A stretch of DNA of 64,000 bases from NCBI RefSeq assembly GCF_902635505.1, contig NC_045426.1:361447138-361511137 (forward strand), given 5' to 3'. Made by a program: the position numbers and the translations under genes. This document shows positions 11,930-23,500 of this stretch, one piece after another (within the stretch, counting starts at the first letter, position 1; the number at the start of each line of letters is the position of its first letter). Source of the DNA: Sarcophilus harrisii (Eukaryota > Chordata > Mammalia > Dasyuromorphia > Dasyuridae). The notes below the pieces were generated by a model. The model searched no databases and was not told the DNA's origin. It saw only the letters and a list, made by a program, of their open reading frames with translations.

Positions 11930-11946
11930 TTCAAAGCTCAGCCAAT
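11930..11946 (-). promoter_or_regulatory. CCAAT box followed by CHR-like TTTGAA, minus strand
   Basis: On the SKA1 strand, ATTGG (inverted CCAAT, 11946-11942) lies 6 nt before TTTGAA (11935-11930). NF-Y boxes near a CHR element (TTTGAA) mark G2/M genes bound by DREAM/MMB, a regulation known for mitotic genes such as SKA1. The spacing is tight compared with textbook examples. Confidence 0.4.
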
Positions 11947-12176
11947 GAGCATGGGCTAAGGGCGGTGAAGCATCAAACAGGTGCTAGCTCGGAGCCTCAT
12001 CTCCCCTCCCCCACCCTCCCAGTTTCTCCGCCAGGTCCCGCCCCACCCCCTCTTCTGCTCCGAGCGCCATCTATTGGCCCGGCCCCGGCCCCGCTCCGGC
12101 AGGCAGCCCAGGTGGTTTGGGGCCGAGGACGCACAAACCACCGCGGGTTACACAGAGCTCAGGGCCCCGCACGGTC

Positions 12177-12182
12177 ACGTGC
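12177..12182. promoter_or_regulatory. Palindromic E-box CACGTG in the CpG island
   Basis: A CACGTG core preceded by GT (GTCACGTG), the type bound by USF, MYC/MAX or TFE factors. Six-base matches are common, so only its island position supports it. Confidence 0.3.
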
Positions 12183-12680
12183 CGGTCTCGGGAGCTCCGC
12201 CTCAGCGCCTCGAGGCCAGCAGCGGGGAAAAGGCGGAGGGGCTAAAGCTGAGCCCGTCGGTCGAAGCCCAGAAACCACGAGCTAACGGTCACCCGCCAAT
12301 TAACCGCCTCTTCGCCCGGACTCGCACCTCGCACCGGCCCCGCCCACATTCCAGCCAATCACAGGCAGCTCTCCTCTGCCTCTCCCGCTCTTCCCCTTCC
12401 CCCCTTCTCCAGATTCACAGCCAGCAGCCGGCGAAGCCGACTCACGTACGCACGAGCCCACTAACACTATATTAGTCGGGCCAGGCCACGCAGCGCTGTG
12501 AACTCGCAGCCCTGGAAATGGCTTACAAGTGAGCTCCGGCGCGAGACTTAATTCAAACTGCGCGCTTCGTCCGCGCAGGGCGCAAGCGCCGACCACCTCT
12601 CGCGAGAAGCGCGAGCAAACGAATGGGAGCCTGTGCGAACGCATGCGCCTATGCAACTTTGCCAGAGTCTAGTCCGAATA

Positions 12681-12830
12681 GGAGGGCGGGGACGAGGAGA
12701 GGGAGGGCGGGGACGAGGAGAGGGAGGGCGGGGACGAGGAGAGGGAGGGCGGGGACGAGGAGTGGGAGGGCGGGGCGAGGAGAGGGAGGGCGGGGACGAG
12801 GAGAGGGAGGGCGGGGACGAGGAGGGAGAG
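12681..12830 (+). repeat. 21-bp G-rich minisatellite, about 7 copies
   Basis: The unit is close to GGGAGGGCGGGGACGAGGAGA. Its cggg blocks recur at 12687, 12708, 12729, 12750, 12771, 12791 and 12812, a period of 21 with one 20-base unit. Each unit has three G-runs on the plus strand, so the array has strong G-quadruplex potential and repeated GC boxes. It lies at the upstream edge of the SKA1 CpG island. Confidence 0.95.
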
Positions 12831-12848
12831 TGAAGCCGGTGGAAGCCC

Positions 12849-12856
12849 TGACGTCA
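12849..12856. promoter_or_regulatory. Full palindromic CRE (TGACGTCA)
   Basis: An exact consensus CREB/ATF site at the right edge of the CpG island, next to the minisatellite. The CpG inside it is intact, which is unusual outside islands. Confidence 0.5.
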
Positions 12857-12964
12857 CGGGTGATCCCGAGTGCCCTGGGCGCCCAGTATTTTAAATTTAT
12901 TTTGCCTATTTTGATCCCTGCGAATTTGAAACGAACAAACTGGGCAAGAGATGGAGCCCTTGCT

Positions 12965-13209
12965 AGGACAACCCTGCTGGTTTTTAGTTTCAGCTTAAAT
13001 CTCACTCTACAAGAAGACTTTCCAGATCCCAGCAAATACTGGTTCTTTTCTGATTATGTCCCATGGTCTTTTTGGTCTCGGTGGTTTGCATGTTTTTTTT
13101 CCCACTTAGGCTGAGCTCCTTGGGAGTAGGCACTGCCTTTTGCCTTTCTTTGTATGCTTGGCCCTTAGCAGTGCCCGGTATATAGTGGTGCTTAATAAAA
13201 GCAGTATTA
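12965..13209 (+). repeat. L2 3' end
   Basis: Carries 'tctacaagaagactttcc', 'ctgagctccttgggagtagg', 'tttctttgtatgcttgg' and 'gtgcttaataaaagcag', the L2 tail order. It is interrupted at 13210 by an L1 insertion. Confidence 0.75.
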
Positions 13210-13408
13210 ACGGTTTGGTCATGTATACTTATTGTGTATCTAATTTTTATTTTAATGTATTTAACATCTACTGGTCATCCTGACATCTGGGGGAGGGGGT
13301 GGGGGAAGGAGGGGAAAAATTGGAACAAGAGGTTTGGCAATTGTTAATGCTGTAAAGTTACCCATGCATATAAGTTGTAAATAAAAGGATATTAATTAAA
13401 TAAATAAA
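13210..13408 (+). mobile_element. Short 5'-truncated young L1 with perfect 17-bp target duplication
   Basis: About 200 bp of L1 3' UTR ('ggtcatgtatacttattgtg', a G-rich tract, 'gtaaataaaagg', A/T tail). It is flanked by identical taataaaagcagtatta copies at 13193-13209 and 13409-13425. The same subfamily is at 21718 and 35070. Confidence 0.93.
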
Positions 13409-13599
13409 TAATAAAAGCAGTATTACTAACAGACCTGTTTACTGCCAAGCGCTCCTGGCCCTTAGATCCAGGGCGCACTAAGCACTCTCAGTCCCTGAAA
13501 CCATCTGCCTCCCGCCTCTTTCCCATCCCCCGGAGGCTTTCCTTATTTCTCCAATAAGAAAATTTTGCGGTTGCCAGCAGGAATGTTTTGAGCCTCAAA

Positions 13600-13790
13600 C
13601 AAATGATAGGCAATAATCGTAAATATTTATTAAATGCCTTCCGTGTGCCAGTCACTGTGCTAATCCCTGGGGACGCAAAAACGCAAAAACAAAATCCAAG
13701 TCACTGTCCTCCAGGAGCTTAAAATCAAACGTGGGTGATATATTAAACACAAAAGGCTTGGGCGTGGAGGGAAAGAAGCACAGGGTGTTT
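13600..13790 (+). repeat. Ancient dispersed repeat fragment
   Basis: Carries 'tattaaatgccttccgtg', 'gtgctaatccctggggac' and 'caggagcttaaaatc', like the opening part of the unnamed repeat seen at 41.4 kb. Confidence 0.55.
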
Positions 13791-14336
13791 CAATCTTTGC
13801 ATGGTAATTAAAAAAAAAAAGTCAAGGGAAGGTCCAGAGTAGTTAAGTCAGGTGAGAAATGTTCTGAACTGAGGTCTGTCCTTAAACAGTTTTTTGGAGT
13901 TTATATCGCACACACCTTCCCGCCTCCCTCTCCTCATCGCCTCTCACCCCTCGCCTCTCATCCCTACCTCCCCAAGAATTGTAAAGACGGAGAGTAGTGG
14001 TGAAATAATTCCAGGGCTGATTGAGGTTTTTACTAGGTGATAAGTTTATCCCAATAATGAACTTCCTGGGGAATGGTGGCAAAGTCAAAGTTCCAGTAAC
14101 GCATTTACAAAGCAATTTGAAAACTTTAAAGGGTAATATAAAGGCCCCGTATACTGCTGCTACCAACATTTATCAGACCAACAGTCTGGTGACAACTTCA
14201 GTCCCTGAACCTTTTGGGGGATACTTGATAAACTCAAGCAGTACATACAAAGCAGTGTACTGGTAAATGTTTAGCAACTCTGCTCTCTAGGGGGAAAAAA
14301 TTGTGTGTACGTTAAGTGTATATGTATGTCTGTATG

Positions 14337-14700
14337 TATGCTGGAGAGACTGAGGCAAGACAGATTAGGTTTGTAATATTTTAATAATGGAGAATTTGAA
14401 CTAGCAGCCAAATAGGACCTGTATCCATCCTCCCCCGCCCCCCTCCTCCCAAGGTGGCTGAATGACACTCTTGTCTCAAAGAACAACCAGCAGGTAATTC
14501 CAGAGACTTTTATAGGGCTCCAACTATCAGGGAAACAAAGACAAGGGGGGAGGGTGGGAATGTGAGTGGTCAGAGCTTCCAGGCCTCAATTCTCTCAGTC
14601 CCAATGGAGCAAGGAAGGGGGTGTGGCCACCAGGGAAACTGAAGCAGGGAAACTGAGGTATTACAATCCAGGGAAACTGAGGCAGGGAAACAGGTATTTC
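14337..14700 (-). mobile_element. Degraded LTR, same family as 45694-46231 and 53698-54212
   Basis: Minus-strand reading gives repeated 'tttccctg.ctcagtttccc' motifs at the U3 end (14695-14630), then near 14380-14340 'cctaatctgtcttgcctcag' and 'tctctccagc', matching the U5 end of the two plus-strand solo LTRs. It is an endogenous retrovirus fossil; ends are approximate. Confidence 0.65.
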
Positions 14701-14711
14701 ATGTATATACA

Positions 14712-14712
14712 T

Positions 14713-14744
<32 letters not shown>
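14712..14744 (+). repeat. (AC)n microsatellite
   Basis: About 16 uninterrupted CA units. Confidence 0.95.
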
Positions 14745-14746
<2 letters not shown>

Positions 14747-14863
14747 TTATTAACAGAAGTCCAGGCAATCAACAAAGCAATAAATAAAGCTCTAATCTGT
14801 ACCCATAGCTGATTTTTGAGGTGTAAACATTTACATTGAAAATCTAAGGCCTCATACAAATTT

Positions 14864-15115
14864 ATTGAGGCAGCTAGATGGCATAATAGAGCTCTGAACC
14901 TAGAGTTAGGAAGACATCTTCCTGAGTTCAAATGGATATTCAGAAATTTTAAAGCAGTGTAACCCTAGGCAAGTCACCCAACAATTAGCCTTAAGCTCTT
15001 CATCTCTAAAAAATGAGCTTGAGAAGGAAATGTCAAACTGCTCCAGTATCTCTCCCAAGAAAATCCCAAATGGCATCAAGAGTCAGACAATTGGAATATT
15101 TCACCACAATCATAT
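14864..15115 (+). mobile_element. Marsupial tRNA-derived/RTE-tailed SINE
   Basis: Opens 'gaggcagctagatggc', then 'gagttaggaagacat', 'ctaggcaagtcaccc', 'gagaaggaaatgtcaaac', and ends with the RTE-like 'aagagtcagacaattgg'. Nearly full length. Confidence 0.85.
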
Positions 15116-16177
15116 ACAACTTGTTCAGACATTTCTCATTTTGACCTTGTCTTGATATACAGTCTAAAATACTGTTCTATTCCTACTTTCTTCCAAACTG
15201 CTCTACAGTTTTCCCATCAATTGTTGTCAAATATTGAGCTCTTACCCCAAAATATGGAGCTTTGGATTTCCAAACACTAGATTACTATGGTCATTTACTA
15301 CTATGTATTATGTACCTACAGTGAGAAGATTGATTTAGCCAGGGTTCACATAGAAGTGGTGAATCCAGGTCCTCCTACTCCAAAACTATTTCCACTGCAC
15401 ATGCTACAGATATTAGAACCCCAATTAATATTCATTATTATGGTTGTATTCATATGTACCGGGGTCTCTAGTGACATATAAGTTTGACATACAGATTTTA
15501 ACTTTTTTTAATGTATCTATGAGAATAAGGAAACAGTAATTGAAAATATATTTAGGTGTTATATATTTTATTAGTTTGTTAAAATTACTCTACAAGGTCA
15601 GTTTTCAAGAATTAGTAAAGACAGTGCTCAATACATGAAAGTTTAAATTTAAAAAAAACATTTAATTACCTAGTGACATACCAGAGTAAGAATAATTGCA
15701 CAATTAGCCAGGAGAAACATGAGAAATTATGTGCAAAGCAACTTATTCCTTTAACAGAACATTGTTTGGAAAGCCTCTACCTATATTTTATTGAAGACAG
15801 TTGCCGTTTTTGTTTTCTTTTTTTTGTTGTTGTTATCTAAAGTATCAGCTTCATATAAAATAATTCTAATTCTCTAGTACAAAGGCCTTTTTATAACTGT
15901 CTAAAATTTAAAAGGTATCCATATCTTAAAAAAAAAAAAAGCTACTAATCTTAAGATAAAATCTTCTTATATAAGAAAAGTCTATTTCCTTAGGAGAAAA
16001 GTGTATTAGAGCCTGTTTTTCAGGTAGTTATATAAGTCCCTAAGAAACATTTTATTGTAATCTGATAAACATTGTAATTGATTCATCTATGTATATGAGG
16101 TCTAAATAAGTTTAATATTTCAAAATTCAAAATGAGATGAAAGATACAGGACAATTGTGAACATGAACATGGTTAAA
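15116..16177. other. Intergenic DNA, nothing recognised
   Basis: AT-rich with no open frame or clear repeat. It lies between the SKA1 promoter and the tetraspanin 3' end. Confidence 0.5.
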
Positions 16178-16302
16178 ATTTGGCCAAGCAGAATGGTACT
16201 AGCTGGGGAGATTAAGATTGGTGGACATCTCAGGGTGAATCAGGTGTCCACATTAAGTCTTATTACCAATGTGGAGAGCCCCCTCAGGACAAAGGGCCAT
16301 TT
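16178..16302 (+). pseudogene. 7SL (SRP) RNA pseudogene fragment
   Basis: Carries 'aatcaggtgtccacattaag', then 'accaatgtggagagccccc' and 'ggacaaagggcca', matching 7SL GATCGGGTGTCCGCACTAAG and the S-domain start. A shortened 5' domain ('agctggggagattaag') precedes it, and it ends in a T-run. Divergent and truncated, so not functional. Confidence 0.6.
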
Positions 16303-17380
16303 TTTTTTTAACCTAAATAAAAGTGAACTAGTTCAGAATAGAAAAAAGGAACTAGGATAAACCTTTCATGGTAATCGAATTAGAATTGCTTAAACATCTG
16401 GACAATGGGAGAGGAAGAAGGAAAAATGAATGGAAAAAGGAAAGCTAGAAAAAAGGGGGGAAAAGTCTATAAATTTGTTAACAAAAGATGGCTAACATAC
16501 CACCACCAAAAAGAATTGATAGTTAATAGTTAACCAGAACTACCTAATCAGTCTATCATCCTTAGCAAGAAAAACTTCAGAATGTTTTAACTAAATTCAC
16601 ATTTCCTTTCTTTGCTGCTTGAAAAGGAATGTTACATTTAAAGTAAAACAACTCACCTACTACAAGACAACTTTTACATAATGTGAAAAAAAAGTTTCAG
16701 CTATTCTCTTTCTTTTAAAAACTTATTCTCTAAAGTGAATGTTGTCAAGAGGATTCTCAGTCAAATACCAATCAGTTAGATTTAGAATGACTAAAATCTC
16801 TTTAAACTCTTTTTGATTTGGAATTCTGTGACATGTAATTCTATGACAGTAAAACTGGGCATGCCTTTCACACTGAGGAGCATCAGTGATAATCTTTTGT
16901 CAAAACTATACAGCTGAATCAAATAAAATCAACAGGTTAGCATTTTAACAATCAATTTTGTTATAACTTAATTTAGTGTTCTAAATAACCCAATTAGGCA
17001 TACGATGTGCTAATTTGAGCCCCAGGTACAGTTGAAATATTTCATAATTTTAAAAGCTAAGTATCAATAGTCATATAAAGTTGTCAACAACCAATATATA
17101 ATTTCACCATCAAGACCCAAATCCTCAGTATTCCATCTGTTGCTCATTTCTAGCATTGTTCCTATGGAATTATAATTGTCCCCCATTAATGTGGTATTTT
17201 TACAAATCATATTAATTCTAGCAGACTTAGATGTAAATTCTATTAATCAAGTCTTATTTTTTTCATGTACATTGCTGATTATGTGTCGTGGTGGGATGAG
17301 AGAATAGAGTGGTAAGGAATGACAAATTCCAGAGCTCATCATCTTCAGTCCATATGAATAAAAATATTTATCCATAGGGT
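16303..17380. other. Possible tetraspanin 3' UTR and flank
   Basis: AT-rich. A minus-strand AATAAA at 16056-16051, beyond this stretch, would imply a 3' UTR of about 1.4 kb if the nearer ATTAAA is not used. Nothing else was seen. Confidence 0.4.
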
Positions 17381-17460
17381 TTTTAATATTCTTTGGGATC
17401 AGTCTGTAAAAGCCACTTGTGTTTGAATGATTCAGTGAAATTTCATTTTCTCATGTCTTT

Positions 17461-17547
17461 TCAAGCAAACACTCCAGAGTTCAAAGGTTGGTAGCCATTC
17501 TCTTCTTTCCTGCATGCAATCACTAAGATGCTCAGCATTCCAAAAAA
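17461..17547 (-). CDS. Tetraspanin exon 7 (TM4 end and cytoplasmic tail)
   Basis: 87 nt, 28 codons plus TGA, acceptor CTTTTTCAG. It encodes FFGMLSILVIACRKEENG then YQPLNSGVFA. The juxtamembrane cysteine is a likely palmitoylation site, and YQPL is a YxxPhi signal. A minus-strand ATTAAA at 17387-17382 is a possible poly(A) signal 74 nt after the stop. Confidence 0.93.
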   Translation of the reverse strand, partial: FFGMLSILVIACRKEENGYQPLNSGVFA

Positions 17548-20500
17548 CTGAAAAAGAAAAGGATTTTCTCAGGGACTCATTTACCTTTTTAAAGTAAATA
17601 CACCAAGAAAGATGCTCTCTCTCCTCTCGGGAACCCTTGTAACTCACACTGCTGAGTTTCCTATCTGAACTGCAGGACTCAGCACTGCTTTGTGCTTCAT
17701 TTTTTGGAGTTCTTTGCCTATCTCTTCTGATATATTCTCACTGTTGTTAAATCTTACTATGATATTTTATACAAATGTTTATTTTAAAGACTTATCCTGA
17801 TTCTTAATCCAGGAACTTATTCTTTATCTTAAAAATTAAAGTATAATAGTCTAATGAACTTTGGCAGGGAAGATGAGTCTTGGAAGATGGTGCTAAGGCA
17901 ATGAAGGAAACAGAAATACATAATATAGCATGGAACTGTAGTTTCTGGGCCACTATGGGATGGAGGCATTCCTTAAATGCTAACATTTTAGTCAATATTC
18001 TAGTCATAACACCTTAGTTACAACTCTGAATAAGGTACTTTTAGAGAAAATTCATCTGGAAAATTCAGGCAAATACCTTTACAACAGCAAATCCTAGGAT
18101 GACAATCATGATGTAATTGATAAGTTCCTTTATGCGTAATTCCATTACCACAGCACAACCCTGATGAGAAGAAAAAAAATGAAATATCTGGAAAGACTTA
18201 AGACACACCCCCACCCAAGGCATTTTCCCTTAACCCTAAATGTTGCCCTGTGTAGAATCGAAGTCCCTATATTATAATAAAGCACAGCATACCTCTGTTT
18301 ATCTGGAATAAACATAACAAGATATAACCTGAGGCATTCCCCCCCTCCAAAAAAAAAATAAAAGGGCATTATTACGGGACTCCTTAATCCGATATACAAA
18401 GAATTCCTGATCCAGATATGGATACTGAAAGTGAAGTATTCAATGAAGGACATAATGTATATTAGATTAGATTAGATTAGATAATGTATATCAATGCAAG
18501 AGAATTGAATCCAGACCAACTTTTTTCTTGCCAGAAATTGCTAGAGATTTTATTAGATACAGATTCAATCTATGAAGCAATAATGTACTGGAAGTCAATT
18601 TGATAATGCTGCCAGTGTTGTGTGGACACTTCAGTCTATAATGATCCTCTTGGTTAACTCATACCACCATCTATTAGGTTCTGGTCTAGAGGATCAGTCA
18701 TTAACAAGAAAACTAAGTCTATTTGGCCAAAATCTAGGTCAAGTTATATTGTTACTAGTAACTATGAAGACAGTTACACTTTTTTTAGGCAACAAGAACT
18801 GCTCTTGTGAAATGTGTCTTGAATGTAATTACCTATGTTTACTGCTATACATATGTATCATTATATCTTTGAGTATGCTTGTTTCTTATTTTGCTATTGT
18901 GCTTATTTTACTAGATTGTTTTATTTGCTATAGTAGTGTCTGTTTTTAATTGTTTTATGTATATGCTAATGTGTAAAGCTGTATTTCTCTCTCTCTCTCT
19001 CTCAGGTATTATTTTTGTAAATAGCTAACTTTGTTTTGTTAGTTACCCATGCTTGTTGCTATTAATTGATTGTTGTGTATTATGGCTATGCAAATATTTA
19101 AAAGAAAAAAATAGATTTTCCACAAGGACTACAAAAATTAAACAAGAAACAAAAAATGAAATATAAGTTCTGGAGAAAATAATTGGAAGGATAATAAATA
19201 GCTTAAAAGAGAAAGTGGTAAATACTACAGAAGACGTGGAATCCCCTAAAACCTAGAATAGAGTAAAGAGGAAATAATGATTTCATACAATAAGAAATAT
19301 CAGAACAAGATCAAGTTAAAAAAAAAATAAGCTCTTTGTATCACAAAAACAATTAACTTGAAAATTTCATGAGACAAATTTAAGACTCCCTGAAATAATG
19401 ATAAATTTCTTCCTAAAAGCTTTATAATACATTTCAATAAATAATGAAAATTGCCAAAAATGTATTAGAACAATAATTTTTAAACTTTTTTTCCCATTGT
19501 AGAACTCTCTGGCAATTTCATGAAGCCTAAGAACCACCCCTTCTCAGAATGCTTTTTTAAATGCATAAAATAAAATACATAGGATTACAAAATAAACCAA
19601 TTTTATTGAAATACAATCATTGAAATAGTAAAAACAACAAAACAAGTTCATGGACTATAGAATATGAACCTCTGTGGTAAAAGTAGAGGACAAAGTAAAT
19701 GTGATCACTTCCTGAAGGAAACCTCAAATGGAAGTCTCCCAGGAATGCTGGGAAACCCAGAGGACTTCCATGTTAAAGGGGGAAAAAACACAATTATCAC
19801 TTTCAAGATGTGTTATCTGCTGTCCTTCACATGTTGTCCGTGGCTTCTGCAAAACTCCCAAAACATCCCCATTAATTTCTTATGCCAACCTGCAATATAT
19901 GAAATCTGCAATGGGGAAAAGTCAAGATGTAGAAAGGAAAACTCTCCTACAAACCATCCAAAAAGAAACAGTTCAAGTACCAAGGAACAACAGTCAGAAT
20001 GATCACCAAAAATAAGATATAGGCTTACTGAATTCCAAATGGCAAAAGATAACAGGTTTATAACCAAGAATAACTTACCCTGAAAAGCTTAAATATGATC
20101 AATCCTACAGGGAGAAAATAAACCTTTTGTGGAATAAAGAACTTCAAAGCATTTCTGATGAAATGATCAAAACTTAGTAGGAACTTTGAAACACAAATAT
20201 GAATCCAGAAAAACATAGGAAGGTAAATTTATTTGTGCAATTGGAAGGAATTGTTTAAGATGCTTTTAATGCCTTTTAATAAGAAAACAAACACATATTA
20301 CTCAGAACTTTTGACGGTGACAAATTTTTTTAATTACATGAATATGAGTTGGTTGTTATAAGGGTTTTTAGAAGGAAAAGAGAAGGGAGGATGATAAAGC
20401 TACATTACAATTAATGTAAAAGTGGAGAAGAAGTGAGTAGAACTCATTTCTCATAACTCAGATGTGTGTGGAAAAGTAAATAAACACAAAAGTAGGAGTC

Positions 20501-23500
20501 AGGGAAGAGTGGACATTAGATGAGCATCACCTTTTCTGCAACATTCAAGGTTTGCACATGCTCATATCCATACAGCTGGTATAGAAATACATCAAACTCA
20601 ACAGGAGAAAATAGTCACAAGATAAACAGATCCTAAAAAGGGGCACTGAAAAGAGATAAAAGGTCTAGAATTGACAGGAAGTGCCTTTAATAGTCTTATA
20701 GATAACTATTTTAGAGAAATATAATTGTACCATAAGAAATGACAAAAGACACAATTTCACAGAATTCTGGTAGTATAAACTGATGCAGGGTGAAGTGAGC
20801 AGAGCCCAGGGCACAGTTTATAGAAGCATAGAAACATTATAAAGAAAAACAAATCTGAAAAACTTCAAAACTTTGATGAAAATAATATAGAGCCACAAAA
20901 CTTTTTTTAAAACTTTTTTTTTTTCCTTTGTAAAACTGTCTGGCAGAGTTTCATGAAACCTAAAAATCCCTTCTCAGAATGTTTTTTTAAATGCATTACT
21001 CACTTGCTAAAAAGATGAATGATTTAAGGTACAGGAAAAGATACATATAAACATAAAAATACATACACACACATATTTGCATGGTCACTGGATGGATTAA
21101 TTTTATTTTATTGTTAGAAGCTTCTTTTTTCCCCTCAGTTTTTAATGGGGAAAGGAAGAAATTCAAGAGGAAAGAAAGCCTAGCAACAGAGATGACCAAA
21201 AAAGGAGACTATTATAACTCTTTTTAAATGTACAGATGAAAACAATAGAAAGTTCAGAAATAAACAAAGTCAAGTAGGATAGTTTGAAAACATAAGTAGG
21301 ATATAGTTTGAAAAGTACTATGTGGAATGTAGCACTGTATTTATACTTGATAAAAAAAAAAAGCAAGCATATGAAATAGATATTCCTGATTTCATATAAA
21401 ATACTCTTTTGTGTTCTGCTATATATATTAAAATGCTCCTTTGGGGGGTATATTTTAAGTTTGGAAAAAATATTAAAAAATAAACATCACCAAAACTTAT
21501 ATCATCTCTTAGGAAGTTATTGAACTAGATTGGAAGCAATCATATTCACTCTTTTAGCCAACTGTATTGTAGTGTAATTGTCTAACATAATATAATGATA
21601 TGTATTAAGGAGGAGTCCTATTTCTTGCCATTTCTTCTAGGAATATTTCTCTCTTTTAAAAATCTCATACAATTTATGACCCTTCTAGTGTACTCTTGAT
21701 TTATATTAACCATTCTAAATGAACTGTACTAGCTATGCCCAGAAAAAGAACTCTGGGAGATGACTAAAAACCATTACATTGAATTCCCAATCCCTATATT
21801 TATGCACACCTGCATTTTTGATTTCCTTCACAAGCTAATTGTACAATATTTCAGAGTCTGATTCTTTTTGTACAGCAAAATAACATTTTGGTCATGTATA
21901 CTTATTGTGTATCTAATTTATATTTTAATATATTTAACATCTACTGGTCATCCTGCCATCTAGGGGAGGGGGTGGGAGGGGGGGTAAGAGGTGAAAAATT
22001 GGAACAAGAGGTTTGGCAGTTGTTAATGCTGTAAAGTTACCCATGTATATATCCTGTAAATAAAAGGCTATTAAAAAAAAAAACCAAAAAAAAATATATT
22101 AACCATTCTATAAAGTTTCAGAGGGTCATTATCTATGAGGAAATATTAACACTAGGGAAAAATTACAAATTGTATGAAATAGTTTGGAGGTGGGTAGGGG
22201 ATAAACTATATTATTTTTTTTCTAACTCCATAGAAGCTTTTATAGTTTTCATGTTGGATTCAGGAATACATATCAAACAACCATCAATCCTTTAAGTGGG
22301 CATTGTTTCCTTATTGATCATTTGCCCACATACAAAAATGGTCAAGTTGGATTTTAACATATAAAATCAGGCTCCCCAAGAAGCAGCAAGGCAATAAAGG
22401 AAGGAGAGATGGCCTCAGAATTAGGAAGACCTGATTGTCAGTCATATCTCTGAAACCTATTGACCCATGGCTAAGCACAAGTCACTTAATCTCTCCATGC
22501 CCTGTCAACTCTCTAGGATGCTAGGTTCCCAAACTGTTGCCAATATGCACTGACAAAGAGTTTCTTCAAAGGAAAATTTCCTATATATCAGTGAAGTTAC
22601 TGGTCTAGTACAGTCTACCCTCTCCCATCCCACTCCCCAAATCAGATGAGATGGGGGCCATCTCATTTCGCCAGGCAAAATAACTAGAAAAATAGAAATG
22701 TCTTTTTGGATCCAAGGTGAGCCTTACCTCAGTGTTCAGTTCTTGAGGCTCACTGAGGAGTCCACTGCAATTCTTAAATTCTTGTTTACAGCAACTCTGA
22801 GGGACACTATTATTTCCTGTGCGGTTGAACCACTCTCTATTAATCCAGTCAGTATAGTTCTTAACACCACAGCATTGAAACTGAAATAGAATGAGAAGCA
22901 GTTGATTTTCCTTAGAAATGTGTCTTCAAATAAATTTTAAAAGCAAACATTACCATTCCCTACATGTAAAATTATTAATAAATTACTTTTTTGGGAGGAG
23001 GGGAGAAAGAACCTGGATTTATAGGAAATTTCCTCTATCAACTCAGATTAGCAAGTGTTCTGCCACTTAATAATCTTAAGAGGGTTGCCTGGGGCATTGA
23101 AATGTTAAAAAATTTGCCAGGATTGTAAATCCAATATGTCTAAAGTGGGATTCTAGATTTTTCTGATTTTTAAGGCCCATTTATCTACTATCCAAAGCTT
23201 CCTTTGTAGTAAAATCATATTGTGTGTGTGTGTGTGTAATATATATACATATATATATATGTATATTACAAACGCAAAAAATAATATATTACCTAATATC
23301 TTCAAATGGGCCTAAAATCAAATTAATATGCACAATTCTAGCTATTTATGTTTTTTTATTATAAAGATGTCAGACTTAACTGATTTAGTTAAACTTTTGG
23401 ATACTTTACAGTGCTTTAAACAAAGCATTTTGAGTGCCCCCAGACAATGCCCTGGGACTCTATTAATTCTCTGGCTGACTTAAAATTTATCTGATGGTAT

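Larger units (their letters stand above)
11870..12870 (-). promoter_or_regulatory. SKA1: SKA1 CpG-island promoter region
   Basis: This is the only GC-rich, CpG-dense stretch in the window, directly upstream of the SKA1 ATG. It contains CCAAT motifs in both orientations (near 11942, 12073, 12292 and 12354), GC boxes and an E-box. Two minus-strand donors could end a non-coding first exon: GTAAGC at 12526-12521 and GTGAGT at 12445-12440. I cannot choose between them. Open reading frames across the island are by-products of high GC and resemble no known protein. A divergent rightward transcript is possible but not shown. Confidence 0.8.

Noticed and set aside
11851-13114. Several 120-165-codon frames across the CpG island on both strands
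   Set aside because: High GC and the 21-bp minisatellite remove stops; no protein similarity and frames overlap on both strands.
14712-14744. CRISPR-like or regulatory repeat array
   Set aside because: Plain CA microsatellite; the window is eukaryotic and no array with spacers exists.
18461-18482. Interstitial telomere repeat
   Set aside because: The unit is ATTAG (five bases), not TTAGGG.
18620-18949. Plus-strand 109-codon frame with a hydrophobic, cysteine-containing end
   Set aside because: T-rich sequence gives hydrophobic codons by chance. No family recognised, no splice or promoter support, and it is antisense in a tetraspanin intron.
22698-22889. Plus-strand frame over 22.7-22.9 kb
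   Set aside because: It is the antisense shadow of tetraspanin exon 5.
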